In this document: piece by piece, positions 29,464 to 40,526 of the stretch
Numbering within the stretch: the first letter of the stretch is position 1
Layout of the letters: each line of letters opens with the position of its first letter
Assembly: GCF_014836715.1 (NCBI RefSeq)
Contig: NZ_JACSQI010000008.1
Coordinates: 124,001 to 188,000 of the forward strand
Direction of reading: 5' to 3'
Source of the DNA: Escherichia whittamii
GTDB taxonomy: Bacteria; Pseudomonadota; Gammaproteobacteria; Enterobacterales; Enterobacteriaceae
DNA: 64,000 bases
Translations under genes and position numbers: made by a program
The notes under the pieces: model-generated
The model's input: the letters and a program-made list of their open reading frames with translations, nothing else
Told to the model about the DNA's origin: nothing
Database searches by the model: none

Positions 29464-31758
29464 ATGAAGGTAGATATTGATACCAGCGATAAGCTGTACG
29501 CCGACGCATGGCTTGGCTTTAAAGGTACGGACTGGAAAAACGAAATTAATGTCCGCGATTTTATTCAACATAACTATACACCGTATGAAGGGGATGAATC
29601 TTTCCTTGCCGAAGCCACGCCAGCCACCACGGCATTGTGGGAAAAGGTGATGGAAGGTATTCGTATCGAAAATGCGACCCACGCGCCGGTTGATTTCGAT
29701 ACCAATATTGCCACCACTATTACTGCCCATGATGCAGGTTATATCAACCAGCCGCTGGAAAAAATCGTTGGCCTGCAAACAGATGCGCCACTGAAGCGTG
29801 CGCTGCATCCGTTCGGCGGCGTCAACATGATCAAAAGTTCATTCCACGCCTATGGCCGTGAAATGGACAGCGAATTTGAGTACATCTTTACCGATCTGCG
29901 TAAAACCCATAACCAGGGCGTATTTGATGTTTACTCACCGGATATGCTGCGCTGCCGTAAATCTGGCGTACTGACTGGTCTGCCTGACGGTTATGGTCGT
30001 GGACGTATTATCGGTGACTATCGCCGCGTGGCGTTGTACGGCATCAGTTATCTGGTCCGCGAACGCGAACTGCAATTTGCCGATCTCCAGTCTCGTCTGG
30101 AAAAAGGGCAAGATCTGGAAGCCACCATCCGTCTGCGTGAAGAGCTGGCAGAACATCGTCATGCGCTGTTGCAGATTCAGGAGATGGCGGCGAAATACGG
30201 CTTCGACATCTCTCGTCCGGCACAGAATGCGCAGGAAGCGGTGCAGTGGCTCTACTTCGCTTACCTGGCGGCGGTGAAATCGCAAAACGGCGGCGCGATG
30301 TCGCTGGGCCGTACGGCATCGTTCCTCGATATCTACATTGAACGTGACTTCAAAGCCGGTGTGCTCAACGAGCAGCAGGCGCAGGAACTGATCGACCACT
30401 TCATCATGAAGATCCGCATGGTGCGCTTCCTGCGTACGCCGGAATTTGATTCGCTGTTCTCCGGCGACCCTATCTGGGCAACAGAAGTCATCGGCGGGAT
30501 GGGGCTGGACGGTCGTACATTGGTGACCAAAAACTCCTTCCGCTATCTGCATACACTGCACACTATGGGGCCAGCACCGGAACCTAACCTGACCATTCTG
30601 TGGTCGGAAGCATTGCCGATTGCCTTCAAAAAATATGCGGCACAAGTCTCCATCGTCACTTCTTCATTGCAGTATGAAAACGACGATCTGATGCGTACTG
30701 ACTTCAACAGCGACGATTACGCGATTGCCTGCTGCGTCAGCCCAATGGTGATTGGTAAGCAGATGCAGTTCTTCGGCGCGCGTGCCAACCTGGCGAAAAC
30801 ATTGCTGTACGCAATCAACGGCGGGGTGGATGAGAAGCTGAAGATTCAGGTCGGCCCGAAAACAGCACCACTGATGGACGACGTTCTGGACTACGACAAA
30901 GTCATGAACAGCCTCGACCATTTCATGGACTGGCTGGCAGTGCAGTACATCAGCGCGCTGAACATCATCCACTACATGCATGACAAGTACAGCTACGAAG
31001 CCTCACTGATGGCGCTGCACGATCGTGATGTTTATCGCACGATGGCATGTGGTATTGCGGGCCTGTCGGTGGCGACGGATTCACTTTCGGCAATTAAATA
31101 TGCTCGCGTGAAACCGATTCGTGACGAAAACGGCCTGGCGGTCGACTTTGAAATCGACGGCGAATATCCGCAGTACGGCAACAACGACGAACGCGTCGAC
31201 AGCATTGCCTGCGACCTGGTTGAACGCTTTATGAAGAAAATTAAAGCCCTGCCAACCTATCGTAACGCCGTGCCTACTCAGTCGATCCTGACTATCACCT
31301 CTAACGTGGTGTACGGTCAGAAAACCGGGAACACACCGGACGGTCGCCGCGCGGGTATGCCGTTTGCGCCGGGCGCTAACCCAATGCACGGTCGTGACCG
31401 CAAAGGGGCCGTAGCTTCGCTGACCTCCGTTGCTAAGTTACCGTTCACCTACGCCAAAGACGGTATTTCGTACACTTTCTCGATCGTCCCGGCGGCGCTG
31501 GGTAAAGAAGATCCGGTACGCAAAACCAACCTTGTTGGTCTGCTGGATGGATATTTCCATCACGAAGCGGATATCGAAGGCGGTCAACATCTCAACGTTA
31601 ACGTTATGAATCGGGAAATGTTGCTGGATGCCATTGAGCACCCGGAAAAATACCCCAACCTGACAATCCGTGTCTCTGGCTACGCCGTGCGCTTCAACGC
31701 ACTAACCCGTGAACAGCAGCAGGATGTGATTTCACGTACCTTTACCCAGGCGCTTTGA
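29464..31758 (+). CDS. tdcE: TdcE, 2-ketobutyrate formate-lyase (pyruvate formate-lyase 4)
   Basis: 764 residues, glycyl radical enzyme close to PflB. It splits 2-oxobutanoate with CoA to propionyl-CoA and formate. The catalytic Cys423-Cys424 pair (AIACCVSPM) and the radical glycine Gly739 in RVSGYAVRF are present. It needs activation by PflA and is oxygen-sensitive. Confidence 0.96.
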   Translation: MKVDIDTSDKLYADAWLGFKGTDWKNEINVRDFIQHNYTPYEGDESFLAEATPATTALWEKVMEGIRIENATHAPVDFDTNIATTITAHDAGYINQPLEKIVGLQTDAPLKRALHPFGGVNMIKSSFHAYGREMDSEFEYIFTDLRKTHNQGVFDVYSPDMLRCRKSGVLTGLPDGYGRGRIIGDYRRVALYGISYLVRERELQFADLQSRLEKGQDLEATIRLREELAEHRHALLQIQEMAAKYGFDISRPAQNAQEAVQWLYFAYLAAVKSQNGGAMSLGRTASFLDIYIERDFKAGVLNEQQAQELIDHFIMKIRMVRFLRTPEFDSLFSGDPIWATEVIGGMGLDGRTLVTKNSFRYLHTLHTMGPAPEPNLTILWSEALPIAFKKYAAQVSIVTSSLQYENDDLMRTDFNSDDYAIACCVSPMVIGKQMQFFGARANLAKTLLYAINGGVDEKLKIQVGPKTAPLMDDVLDYDKVMNSLDHFMDWLAVQYISALNIIHYMHDKYSYEASLMALHDRDVYRTMACGIAGLSVATDSLSAIKYARVKPIRDENGLAVDFEIDGEYPQYGNNDERVDSIACDLVERFMKKIKALPTYRNAVPTQSILTITSNVVYGQKTGNTPDGRRAGMPFAPGANPMHGRDRKGAVASLTSVAKLPFTYAKDGISYTFSIVPAALGKEDPVRKTNLVGLLDGYFHHEADIEGGQHLNVNVMNREMLLDAIEHPEKYPNLTIRVSGYAVRFNALTREQQQDVISRTFTQAL

Positions 31759-31771
31759 TGCCGGAGGATGT

Positions 31772-32161
31772 ATGAAAAAGATTATCGAAACGCAACGTGC
31801 GCCAGGCGCAATCGGCCCGTATGTTCAGGGCGTTGATTTAGGCAGCATGGTCTTCACCTCCGGACAAATTCCGGTTTGCCCGCAGACCGGGGAGATCCCT
31901 GCGGACGTAAAAGATCAGGCGCGTTTAAGTCTGGAAAACGTCAAAGCGATTGTGGTTGCTGCCGGGCTGACCGTTGGCGATATCGTGAAGATGACGGTGT
32001 TCATTACCGACCTTAATGACTTTGGCACCATCAATGAAGTCTACAAGCAGTTTTTTGACGAGCATCAGGCGACCTACCCGACACGCAGCTGCGTGCAGGT
32101 AGCGCGTTTGCCGAAAGATGTGAAGCTGGAAATTGAAGCTATTGCGGTACGCAACGCATAA
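31772..32161 (+). CDS. tdcF: TdcF, RidA-family enamine/imine deaminase
   Basis: 129 residues, YjgF/YER057c/UK114 (RidA) family. It is thought to remove reactive 2-aminoacrylate/2-aminocrotonate intermediates released by TdcB and TdcG. The key Arg105 with Cys107 (RSCVQVARLP) and the GPYVQG and TSGQIP segments fit an active trimeric RidA type. It lies 13 nt after tdcE. Confidence 0.94.
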   Translation: MKKIIETQRAPGAIGPYVQGVDLGSMVFTSGQIPVCPQTGEIPADVKDQARLSLENVKAIVVAAGLTVGDIVKMTVFITDLNDFGTINEVYKQFFDEHQATYPTRSCVQVARLPKDVKLEIEAIAVRNA

Positions 32162-32230
32162 AGCTCCTGAGCGGGGCGATCGCAGGGTCGCTCCGCTCCT
32201 CTTCACGAACGGCAATCCGAGGGTGTGGAT

Positions 32231-33595
32231 ATGATTAGTGCATTCGATATTTTCAAAATTGGGATTGGTCCCTCCAGTTCTCATACCGTGGGGCCAATGA
32301 ATGCCGGAAAAAGTTTTATTGATCGACTGGAGAAGAGCGGCTTATTAACCGCGACGAGCCACATTGTGGTCGATCTTTATGGATCGTTGTCACTGACGGG
32401 CAAAGGTCACGCCACGGATATCGCTATCATCATGGGACTGGCAGGAAATAGTCCGCAGAACGTTGTTATTGATGAGATTCCTGCATTCATTGAATTAGTG
32501 ACGCGCAGTGGAAGGTTGCCGGTGGCATCGGGCGCGCATGTCGTTGATTTCCCTGTGGCAAAGAACATTATTTTCCATGCGGAAATGTTGCCCCGTCATG
32601 AGAATGGGATGCGTATTACCGCGTGGAAAGAGCAGGAAGAACTGTTAAGCAAAACCTATTATTCAGTCGGTGGCGGGTTTATTGTCGAAGAAGAACAATT
32701 TGGCCTGTCACTGGATGTTGAAACGCTCGTCCCTTACGATTTCCATTCGGCAGGCGAACTGCTAAAAATGTGTGATTACAATGGGTTATCTATTTCCGGT
32801 TTGATGCTGCAAAACGAGTTGGCGCTACGTAGCAAAGCCGAAATTGATGCTGGTTTTTCGCAGATCTGGCAGGTGATGCATGACGGTATTGAACGCGGTA
32901 TGAATACCGAAGGTGTGCTGCCAGGCCCGCTCAATGTGCCACGGCGGGCGGTGGCGCTGCGGCGTTTACTGGTTTCCAGCGACAATATCTCTAACGATCC
33001 GATGAACGTCATCGACTGGATCAATATGTTTGCTCTGGCAGTCAGCGAAGAAAACGCCGCTGGCGGACGTGTTGTGACCGCGCCAACTAACGGCGCTTGC
33101 GGCATTATTCCTGCGGTGCTGGCCTATTACGATAAATTCCGCCGCCCGCTCAATGAGCGCTCCATCGCCCGTTTTTTGCTGGCGGCTGGTGCTATCGGCG
33201 CACTGTATAAAATGAATGCCTCCATTTCCGGTGCGGAAGTGGGCTGTCAGGGTGAAATTGGCGTGGCCTGTTCAATGGCGGCGGCAGGGTTAACCGAACT
33301 GCTGGGTGGCAGCCCGGCGCAGGTGTGTAATGCGGCGGAAATCGCTATGGAACACAACCTGGGATTGACCTGCGATCCGGTTGCCGGGCAGGTGCAAATT
33401 CCGTGTATTGAACGCAATGCTATTAATGCTGTTAAAGCCGTGAACGCTGCGCGGATGGCGATGCGGCGTACCTCTGCACCGCGTGTTTCGCTCGATAAAG
33501 TGATCGAGACGATGTATGAAACCGGCAAAGATATGAACGATAAATACCGCGAAACTTCACGCGGAGGACTGGCTATTAAAGTGGTCTGCGGCTGA
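32231..33595 (+). CDS. tdcG: TdcG, L-serine dehydratase
   Basis: 454 residues, iron-sulfur serine dehydratase (SdaA/SdaB family). It deaminates L-serine to pyruvate and contains an oxygen-labile 4Fe-4S cluster. Visible: N-terminal domain IGIGPSSSHTVGPM, and the catalytic domain with Cys residues in TNGACGIIP, GCQGEIGVACSMA, LTCDPVAG and IPCIERN. ATG 32231 has GAGGG seven bases upstream; the in-frame GTG two codons earlier is less likely. Last gene of the tdc operon. Confidence 0.95.
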   Translation: MISAFDIFKIGIGPSSSHTVGPMNAGKSFIDRLEKSGLLTATSHIVVDLYGSLSLTGKGHATDIAIIMGLAGNSPQNVVIDEIPAFIELVTRSGRLPVASGAHVVDFPVAKNIIFHAEMLPRHENGMRITAWKEQEELLSKTYYSVGGGFIVEEEQFGLSLDVETLVPYDFHSAGELLKMCDYNGLSISGLMLQNELALRSKAEIDAGFSQIWQVMHDGIERGMNTEGVLPGPLNVPRRAVALRRLLVSSDNISNDPMNVIDWINMFALAVSEENAAGGRVVTAPTNGACGIIPAVLAYYDKFRRPLNERSIARFLLAAGAIGALYKMNASISGAEVGCQGEIGVACSMAAAGLTELLGGSPAQVCNAAEIAMEHNLGLTCDPVAGQVQIPCIERNAINAVKAVNAARMAMRRTSAPRVSLDKVIETMYETGKDMNDKYRETSRGGLAIKVVCG

Positions 33596-33618
33596 CATTG
33601 CTGTCAGCTTTCATCCTT

Positions 33619-33646
33619 GGGTGCACAAAATGTGCACCCTTTTTTA
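33619..33646 (+). terminator. tdc operon terminator
   Basis: GGGTGCACA (33619-33627), 3-nt loop, TGTGCACCC (33631-33639), then seven Ts. A textbook intrinsic terminator 24 nt after the tdcG stop. Confidence 0.92.
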
Positions 33647-33872
33647 TTGTGATCTGCCGCAAATAGAGAATAACTATTTCTATTTTGTGGATTTTATAGA
33701 AAATTATTATCCATAACTGCTATTTCAAAGTCTTGATTGTGAAGATTTTCTCTGACCTCACGCGTATTATTTCTTTATTCTAATAACTCGCCTGCAAAAA
33801 ACGTAGACCGCGTATCGCCTTGATGCGGCTCGAAAAAAATAAAAAGCCCTACAAAATATTGAGCGAGAAATT

Positions 33873-35204
33873 ATGGAAATTGCAACGAATAAAGGTGTCA
33901 TTGTAGACGCTTCGACCCCGGCGGGTCGTGCTGGAATGAGCGAAAGTGAATGGCGTGAAGCAATCAAATTCGACAGTACTGACACCGGCTGGGTGATTAT
34001 GAGTATCGGGATGGCGATTGGCGCGGGGATTGTTTTTCTCCCGGTGCAGGTCGGATTGATGGGATTGTGGGTATTTTTGCTCTCATCAGTGATTGGCTAC
34101 CCGGCAATGTATCTGTTTCAGCGATTGTTTATTAATACGCTGGCGGAATCTCCAGAGTGTAAAGATTACCCGAGTGTCATTAGTGGTTATTTGGGTAAAA
34201 ACTGGGGCATTTTGTTAGGTGCACTTTACTTTGTGATGCTGGTTATTTGGATGTTTGTTTACTCCACCGCCATCACTAACGATAGCGCCTCCTATTTACA
34301 TACTTTTGGCGTGACGGAAGGATTGCTGTCTGATAGTCCGTTTTATGGCCTGGTACTGATTTGTATTCTGGTTGCGATCTCTTCACGCGGCGAGAAACTG
34401 TTATTCAAAATTTCGACCGGCATGGTGCTGACCAAACTGCTGGTGGTCGCGGCGCTGGGGGTATCGATGGTCGGGATGTGGCATCTGTATAACGTCGGTT
34501 CACTGCCGCCGCTGGGGCTGCTGGTGAAAAACGCCATTATCACGCTGCCGTTTACACTGACCTCGATTCTGTTTATCCAGACGTTAAGTCCGATGGTGAT
34601 TTCCTACCGCTCGCGAGAAAAATCGATCGAAGTAGCGCGACATAAAGCGTTGCGGGCGATGAACATTGCGTTTGGGATCCTGTTTGTCACCGTCTTTTTC
34701 TACGCTGTGTCGTTCACTCTGGCGATGGGACATGACGAAGCAGTAAAAGCCTACGAGCAGAATATTTCTGCGCTGGCGATTGCGGCTCAGTTTATTAGCG
34801 GCGACGGTGCAGCATGGGTAAAAGTGGTCAGCGTCATCCTCAATATCTTTGCCGTAATGACAGCGTTCTTTGGCGTCTATTTAGGCTTTCGCGAAGCAAC
34901 GCAAGGGATCGTAATGAACATCCTGCGCCGCAAGATGCCAGCCGAGAAGATTAACGAGACTCTCGTTCAGCGCGGCATCATGATTTTCGCCATTTTACTG
35001 GCCTGGAGCGCCATCGTACTGAATGCGCCAGTGTTGAGCTTTACCTCTATCTGTAGCCCGATTTTCGGCATGGTAGGATGCTTGATCCCAGCGTGGTTGG
35101 TTTACAAAGTCCCTGCGTTGCACAAATACAAAGGTGCCTCTCTGTACCTGATTATCGTCACCGGTTTGTTGCTTTGCGTTTCTCCGTTCCTGGCATTTTC
35201 ATGA
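33873..35204 (+). CDS. cyuP: CyuP (YhaO/DlsT), L-cysteine/serine transporter
   Basis: 443 residues, same permease family as TdcC, about 11 spans. First-span signature IGMAIGAGIVFLPVQVGLMG. It imports cysteine (earlier linked to D/L-serine) for breakdown by CyuA, 27 nt downstream. The upstream 226 bp after the tdc terminator is AT-rich and should hold the CyuR-controlled promoter; I see no site I can name with confidence. Confidence 0.93.
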   Translation: MEIATNKGVIVDASTPAGRAGMSESEWREAIKFDSTDTGWVIMSIGMAIGAGIVFLPVQVGLMGLWVFLLSSVIGYPAMYLFQRLFINTLAESPECKDYPSVISGYLGKNWGILLGALYFVMLVIWMFVYSTAITNDSASYLHTFGVTEGLLSDSPFYGLVLICILVAISSRGEKLLFKISTGMVLTKLLVVAALGVSMVGMWHLYNVGSLPPLGLLVKNAIITLPFTLTSILFIQTLSPMVISYRSREKSIEVARHKALRAMNIAFGILFVTVFFYAVSFTLAMGHDEAVKAYEQNISALAIAAQFISGDGAAWVKVVSVILNIFAVMTAFFGVYLGFREATQGIVMNILRRKMPAEKINETLVQRGIMIFAILLAWSAIVLNAPVLSFTSICSPIFGMVGCLIPAWLVYKVPALHKYKGASLYLIIVTGLLLCVSPFLAFS

Positions 35205-35231
35205 TTTACCTGAAATTTTAAGGTTTTTATT

Positions 35232-36542
35232 ATGTTTGATTCGACTTTAAATCCGTTATGGCAGCGTTACATCCTTGCAGTTCAGGAGGAAGTAAAACCG
35301 GCGCTGGGATGTACTGAACCGATTTCACTGGCGCTGGCGGCGGCGGTTGCTGCGGCAGAACTGGAAGGTCCGGTTGAACGTGTAGAAGCCTGGGTTTCGC
35401 CAAATCTGATGAAGAACGGTCTGGGCGTCACCGTTCCCGGTACGGGAATGGTGGGGCTGCCGATTGCGGCAGCACTGGGCGCGCTAGGTGGGAATGCCAA
35501 CGCTGGGCTGGAAGTGCTGAAAGACGCAACAGCGCAGGCGATTGACGATGCTAAAGCGTTGTTGGCGGCGGGAAAAGTCTCGGTCAAGATCCAGGAACCT
35601 TGCGATGAAATTCTCTTCTCCCGCGCTAAAGTCTGGAACGGCGAGCAGTGGGCGTGCGTCACCATCGTCGGTGGGCATACCAACATTGTGCATATTGAGA
35701 CGCACAATGGCGTGGTGTTTACCCAGCAGGCGTGCGTGGCAGAGGGTGAGAAAGAGTCACCGCTGGCGGTGCTCTCCAGAACAACGCTCGCCGAGATCCT
35801 GAAGTTCGTCAATGAAGTCCCGTTTGAGGCGATCCGCTTTATTCTCGATTCTGCGAAGCTAAACTGCGCATTATCGCAGGAAGGCTTGAATGGAAACTGG
35901 GGGCTGCATATTGGCGCGACGCTGGAAAAACAGTGTGCACGCGGTTTGCTGGCGAAAGATCTCTCCTCATCAATTGTGATTCGTACCAGCGCGGCATCTG
36001 ATGCGCGTATGGGCGGCGCAACGCTTCCGGCGATGAGTAACTCCGGTTCTGGCAACCAGGGGATCACCGCAACAATGCCCGTGGTGGTGGTCGCAGAACA
36101 CTTCGGGGCGGATGATGAACGGCTGGCGCGTGCGCTGATGCTTTCGCATTTGAGCGCGATTTACATCCATAACCAGTTGCCGCGTTTGTCTGCGCTGTGT
36201 GCTGCAACAACGGCAGCAATGGGGGCAGCGGCCGGGATGGCATGGCTGGTGGATGGTCGTTATGAAACGATCTCGATGGCGATCAGCAGTATGATTGGTG
36301 ATGTTAGCGGTATGATTTGCGATGGCGCGTCGAACAGTTGCGCGATGAAGGTTTCGACCAGTGCCTCGGCAGCGTGGAAAGCAGTGTTAATGGCGCTGGA
36401 TGATACCGCCGTGACCGGCAATGAAGGGATTGTGGCGCATGATGTTGAGCAGTCGATTGCCAACTTGTGCGCGCTGGCAAGTCATTCAATGCAGCAAACG
36501 GATCGGCAGATTATCGAGATTATGGCGAGCAAGGCCAGGTAA
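35232..36542 (+). CDS. cyuA: CyuA (YhaM), L-cysteine desulfidase
   Basis: 436 residues, iron-sulfur cysteine desulfidase (serine dehydratase alpha-like fold). It converts L-cysteine to pyruvate, ammonia and hydrogen sulfide, mainly in anaerobic cells. Cys27 in [14 protein letters not shown] and the late cysteines in [14 protein letters not shown] fit the cluster ligands of the family. Operon partner of cyuP. It is followed by a BIME containing a direct duplication. Confidence 0.94.
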   Translation: MFDSTLNPLWQRYILAVQEEVKPALGCTEPISLALAAAVAAAELEGPVERVEAWVSPNLMKNGLGVTVPGTGMVGLPIAAALGALGGNANAGLEVLKDATAQAIDDAKALLAAGKVSVKIQEPCDEILFSRAKVWNGEQWACVTIVGGHTNIVHIETHNGVVFTQQACVAEGEKESPLAVLSRTTLAEILKFVNEVPFEAIRFILDSAKLNCALSQEGLNGNWGLHIGATLEKQCARGLLAKDLSSSIVIRTSAASDARMGGATLPAMSNSGSGNQGITATMPVVVVAEHFGADDERLARALMLSHLSAIYIHNQLPRLSALCAATTAAMGAAAGMAWLVDGRYETISMAISSMIGDVSGMICDGASNSCAMKVSTSASAAWKAVLMALDDTAVTGNEGIVAHDVEQSIANLCALASHSMQQTDRQIIEIMASKAR

Positions 36543-36561
36543 GCGCTGGGTTTCGGATATC

Positions 36562-36753
<192 letters not shown>

Positions 36754-36760
36754 CCTGTTT

Positions 36761-36925
36761 TTACGCGGTAGCTTCATCCTCGGCTAACCGTATTTCGGCG
36801 TCGGCTACTATCGCCTCCAGCTCACTCAACATCTCTTCATAACCAAAATTTTTGGTAGCGCGGGTGGTTTCTTTCGCTGCAACGGACTTCACTGGTTGAC
36901 GTTTCTTCGCCGATTTTTTACTCAT
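36761..36925 (-). CDS. yhaL: YhaL, small conserved protein
   Basis: 54 residues, too short for the usual cutoff. ATG at 36925 has GGGAGAAG upstream; the stop is TAA at 36761-36763. The N-terminal third is strongly basic (MSKKSAKKRQPVK), and the C-terminal half is acidic and likely one helix (YEEMLSELEAIVADAEIRLAEDEA), somewhat like the small subunit of exonuclease VII. Function unknown. It is 21 bp downstream of yhaK on the same strand and probably co-transcribed with it. Confidence 0.85.
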   Translation of the reverse strand: MSKKSAKKRQPVKSVAAKETTRATKNFGYEEMLSELEAIVADAEIRLAEDEATA

Positions 36926-36946
36926 CATCTTCTCCCTGTAAAAAAA

Positions 36947-37648
36947 CTAGACAGGTAAATCTATCAGCAAAGCGCGCAGTGGGGAATCAGCAACCAGCGT
37001 AATGTTAGCCTCGTCACGAATAAACGCCCCATCACCGCAGGTCAGCGCTGCTTTCTCTTCGTGATGCGTAATCGCATGAAATTGACCGTGAATAGACTGC
37101 AAATACGCGCGTGGCCCATGCAACTGGAAATTCGCACTTTCGCCTTTGTCGAGCTCAATATGATGCAGCCACACCTGCTGGCGCAGTTGCAGACTACCGT
37201 TCGCGCCATCCGGCGAGGCGATTAATTGCTGCTTGCCCATATTAAGCGCCACTTTTTGAATCAGCGGATTCTCCTGTTGCGGGCAGGCATCCAGCCAAAG
37301 CTGCATCCGCGTTAACGGCTTGTCCTTGCTGATATTATGTTCGCTATAACTCACGCCCGGCTGAGTAGAAAGCAATAAGGCTTCACCGGCGCGGGCATGA
37401 ACATGATTGCCTTCACTGTCGCGGTATTCCGCTTCTCCATCCAGAATCACATTCAAAATATCGACTTTTGGGTAGGTTCGCGGCTGAAAGGCGGCACCTG
37501 GAGCCAGCACTTCCTGGTTAAGTACACGCAGGGAGGCATAGCCTAACAATGTAGGGTCGAAGTAGTGTCCAAAGGAAAAAGTATACCGGGCCTGCAACCA
37601 TCCGTAGTCTGCTTGTCCACACTGCCTGGCAGTTCGGGTAGTAATCAT
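36947..37648 (-). CDS. yhaK: YhaK, pirin-like bicupin protein
   Basis: 233 residues, pirin family with two cupin folds. N-terminal domain has FGHYFDPT and the metal-region signature HVHARAGEALLLSTQPGVSYSEHN. The K-12 homologue is a cytosolic, redox-sensitive protein without a firm physiological role; its gene responds to nitrosative stress through NsrR. Divergent from yhaJ by 104 bp. Confidence 0.9.
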   Translation of the reverse strand: MITTRTARQCGQADYGWLQARYTFSFGHYFDPTLLGYASLRVLNQEVLAPGAAFQPRTYPKVDILNVILDGEAEYRDSEGNHVHARAGEALLLSTQPGVSYSEHNISKDKPLTRMQLWLDACPQQENPLIQKVALNMGKQQLIASPDGANGSLQLRQQVWLHHIELDKGESANFQLHGPRAYLQSIHGQFHAITHHEEKAALTCGDGAFIRDEANITLVADSPLRALLIDLPV

Positions 37649-37752
37649 AATTCTTGACCTCTCTTTACTTCCTTTTATGGTAAGGGGCTGGACGCTACAT
37701 TGTTAGCCAGATATTCTGCCCGGTATGTTCAAATTTCCTGAATGAGAACGAA

Positions 37753-38649
37753 ATGGCCAAAGAAAGGGCGTTAACGCTGGAAGCACTAAGGGTTATGGAT
37801 GCTATTGATCGCCGCGGTAGTTTTGCGGCGGCGGCCGATGAGCTGGGACGCGTGCCTTCTGCGCTTAGTTACACCATGCAAAAACTGGAAGAAGAGCTGG
37901 ATGTGGTGCTGTTTGACCGCTCGGGCCATCGCACCAAATTCACTAATGTCGGGAGAATGTTGCTGGAGCGGGGACGCGTTCTGCTGGAGGCGGCAGATAA
38001 ACTGACCACCGACGCCGAAGCCCTCGCGCGTGGTTGGGAAACACATCTTACTATTGTGACCGAGGCGCTGGTGCCTACGCCTGCCTTTTTCCCGTTGATC
38101 GACAAACTGGCGGCGAAAGCCAATACCCAACTGGCAATCATTACTGAGGTGCTGGCGGGGGCGTGGGAGCGGCTGGAACAGGGGCGAGCAGATATTGTTA
38201 TCGCGCCGGATATGCATTTTCGTTCTTCGTCGGAAATCAACTCTCGTAAGCTTTACACCTTGATGAACGTCTACGTGGCTGCGCCGGATCACCCGATTCA
38301 TCAGGAGCCGGAACCGCTCTCTGAAGTGACGCGCGTGAAATATCGTGGTATTGCGGTGGCGGATACCGCTCGTGAGCGCCCGGTATTGACCGTACAGCTA
38401 CTGGACAAACAGCCACGCTTAACGGTGAGCACTATTGAAGATAAACGCCAGGCGTTACTGGCGGGGCTTGGTGTCGCGACAATGCCGTACCCGATGGTCG
38501 AAAAAGATATTGCTGAAGGGCGGTTGCGTGTCGTCAGTCCGGAATCGACCAGCGAAATCGATATTATTATGGCCTGGCGTCGCGACAGTATGGGGGAAGC
38601 GAAATCCTGGTGTTTGCGGGAAATTCCAAAATTATTCGCCGGAAAATAA
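37753..38649 (+). CDS. yhaJ: YhaJ, LysR-family regulator
   Basis: 298 residues. N-terminal LysR helix-turn-helix near residues 10-65 (LRVMDAIDRRGSFAAAADELGRVPSALSYTMQKLEEEL), then an effector domain. In E. coli it activates yqjF in response to aromatic compounds such as dinitrotoluene products and influences virulence genes in EHEC. Its target yqjF lies 2.5 kb away here. Confidence 0.93.
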   Translation: MAKERALTLEALRVMDAIDRRGSFAAAADELGRVPSALSYTMQKLEEELDVVLFDRSGHRTKFTNVGRMLLERGRVLLEAADKLTTDAEALARGWETHLTIVTEALVPTPAFFPLIDKLAAKANTQLAIITEVLAGAWERLEQGRADIVIAPDMHFRSSSEINSRKLYTLMNVYVAAPDHPIHQEPEPLSEVTRVKYRGIAVADTARERPVLTVQLLDKQPRLTVSTIEDKRQALLAGLGVATMPYPMVEKDIAEGRLRVVSPESTSEIDIIMAWRRDSMGEAKSWCLREIPKLFAGK

Positions 38650-38655
38650 ACGATT

Positions 38656-38852
<197 letters not shown>

Positions 38853-38857
38853 AATTA

Positions 38858-39226
38858 TTATTCCTGTTCCAGTTTTGGATCGGGTCCAAAGCGGTTTTCG
38901 CCTGGCGTCCCCGGCTGGCAGTTAAAGATGATGATAATCAGCCAACCGATAAACGGAATTAAGAACAGTAGCACCCACCACGCCGAACGGTCGGTGTCGT
39001 GCAGGCGACGAAACTGAACTGCCCACCACGGTAAAAACACCAGAATGCCATAGATAGTCGTCAGGATGCCTTCGCCACCGGCGCGTTGCCAGCCTAACAT
39101 TTTATCCAGTAGTCCCAGCACGAACGTAAAGATGATGTTGACCAGAATAAACATCCAGTACTCTTTGCGCCGCGCACGCCCCCGGAAACCGACATAATTT
39201 TTTAGTACTTTCAGATACCAGTCCAT
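38858..39226 (-). CDS. yhaH: YhaH, DUF805 inner membrane protein
   Basis: 122 residues, DUF805 family, about four membrane spans. Typical blocks: MDWYLKVLKNYVGFRGRARRKEYWMF at the start, FLPWWAVQFRRLHDTDRSAWW and the C-terminal GENRFGPDPK. Function unknown. ATG 39226 gives the usual start; the frame's seven upstream codons have no support. K-12 has a second DUF805 gene, yhaI, beside it; that copy is not found here. Confidence 0.88.
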   Translation of the reverse strand: MDWYLKVLKNYVGFRGRARRKEYWMFILVNIIFTFVLGLLDKMLGWQRAGGEGILTTIYGILVFLPWWAVQFRRLHDTDRSAWWVLLFLIPFIGWLIIIIFNCQPGTPGENRFGPDPKLEQE

Positions 39227-39518
39227 TTTTGCCTCAATTTTGCTCAATCACTTGTTTTTAAAGCAGCAAATTAAGAATAGACATGAATGAAATTACAGTA
39301 AATATCACTGTGGTGAATTAATAAGGCGCAATGAACGGAACTTCAGACTGATGGCAAGCGCAAAATCGCCAGATGCGCTACGCTTCTCTGACCTACGCAG
39401 CCTCTGCAATATATTGAATATACTATGTTTTGAGGAACGGATAAGGCGTTTACGCTACATCCGACATAACAACACGCACATAGCCAACAACCAGAGGCAC
39501 CACGTAGGGTGCCTTTGT
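39227..39518. repeat. yhaH/yqjG gap with degenerate BIME-1
   Basis: 292 bp. REP-like units at about 39369-39397 (GCCAGATGCGCTACGCTTCTCTGACC) and 39434-39466 (AACGGATAAGGCGTTTACGCTACATCCGAC), both with substitutions that break the palindromes. The BIME-1 spacer AATATATTGAATATAC lies between. A hairpin AGGCACC...GGTGCCT at about 39494-39513, close to the yqjG stop, could terminate yqjG. Confidence 0.7.
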
Positions 39519-40505
39519 TTAACCGAAGCGAACATCTCGCCCGTGTGGTTCATCGAGATCCTGCCACGGACCAATCGAAATAATTCCCGTTGGGTTGATG
39601 GTCTTATGGCTGCGGAAGTAGTGATTACGGATGTGGTCGAAATTGACGGTTTCGGCAATTCCCGGCATCTGATAGATATCGCGCAGGAAGCCATACAGGT
39701 TCAGGTAATCGCTGATACGGTGCTTATCGCACTTGAAGTGGGTGACATACACCGGATCAAAACGGACCAGTGTGGTCCAAAGGCGAATATCGGCTTCGGT
39801 TAGCTGGTTACCTGTCAGATAACGATGCTGCCCTAAAATCTGTTCCAGTCGCGCCAGCGATTCAAACACTTTTACCACCGCCTCGTCGTAGGCTTCCTGG
39901 CTGGTGGCAAAACCAGCTTTATAGACGCCATTATTTACGGTGTCGTATATCCAGCCGTTAAGTTCGTCAATTTTAGTTTGCAGAGTTGGAGGGTAATAGT
40001 CCCCCGCTTTTGCGCCCAGCGCATCAAACGCGGTATTGAACATGCGGATGATTTCCGCTGATTCGTTGCTGACAATGGTGTGATTCTTTTTGTCCCATAG
40101 CACGGGGACAGTAACACGCCCGCTGTAGTGTGGATCGGCATGGAGATAAAGCTGGTACAGGAATTCATGTTGGTAGAGCGTATCGCCGGTTGCCCCTGGG
40201 AAACTGTCATCAAAGGTCCAGCCGTTTTCCAGCATCAGCGGGTTCACCACGGATACGGAAATAAACGGTTCCAGTCCTTTGAGTTTACGCATGATCAGAG
40301 TGCGGTGCGCCCACGGGCAGGCGAGTGAAACATAGAGATGATAGCGATCTTTCTCTGCGGCAAAACCACCTTTGCCGGTTGGGCCTGGCGCGCCATCGGC
40401 AGTCAGCCAGTTACGAAATGCGGAAGCTGAACGTTGAAATTTACCGCCAGTGGATTTGGTGTCGTACCAGGTGTCATGCCAGACGCCGTCAATCAGTTGA
40501 CCCAT
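39519..40505 (-). CDS. yqjG: YqjG, glutathionyl-hydroquinone reductase
   Basis: 328 residues, Xi-class glutathione transferase. It uses glutathione to reduce glutathionyl-hydroquinones. Catalytic Cys63 in the signature SLACPWAHRTL is present, followed by an N-terminal thioredoxin fold and a C-terminal helical domain (NQLTEADIRLWTTLVRFD). ATG at 40505 follows the K-12 start; the frame's seven upstream codons run into a terminator hairpin region. Confidence 0.94.
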   Translation of the reverse strand: MGQLIDGVWHDTWYDTKSTGGKFQRSASAFRNWLTADGAPGPTGKGGFAAEKDRYHLYVSLACPWAHRTLIMRKLKGLEPFISVSVVNPLMLENGWTFDDSFPGATGDTLYQHEFLYQLYLHADPHYSGRVTVPVLWDKKNHTIVSNESAEIIRMFNTAFDALGAKAGDYYPPTLQTKIDELNGWIYDTVNNGVYKAGFATSQEAYDEAVVKVFESLARLEQILGQHRYLTGNQLTEADIRLWTTLVRFDPVYVTHFKCDKHRISDYLNLYGFLRDIYQMPGIAETVNFDHIRNHYFRSHKTINPTGIISIGPWQDLDEPHGRDVRFG

Positions 40506-40526
40506 TTTTCTCTCCTCCAATAGCAA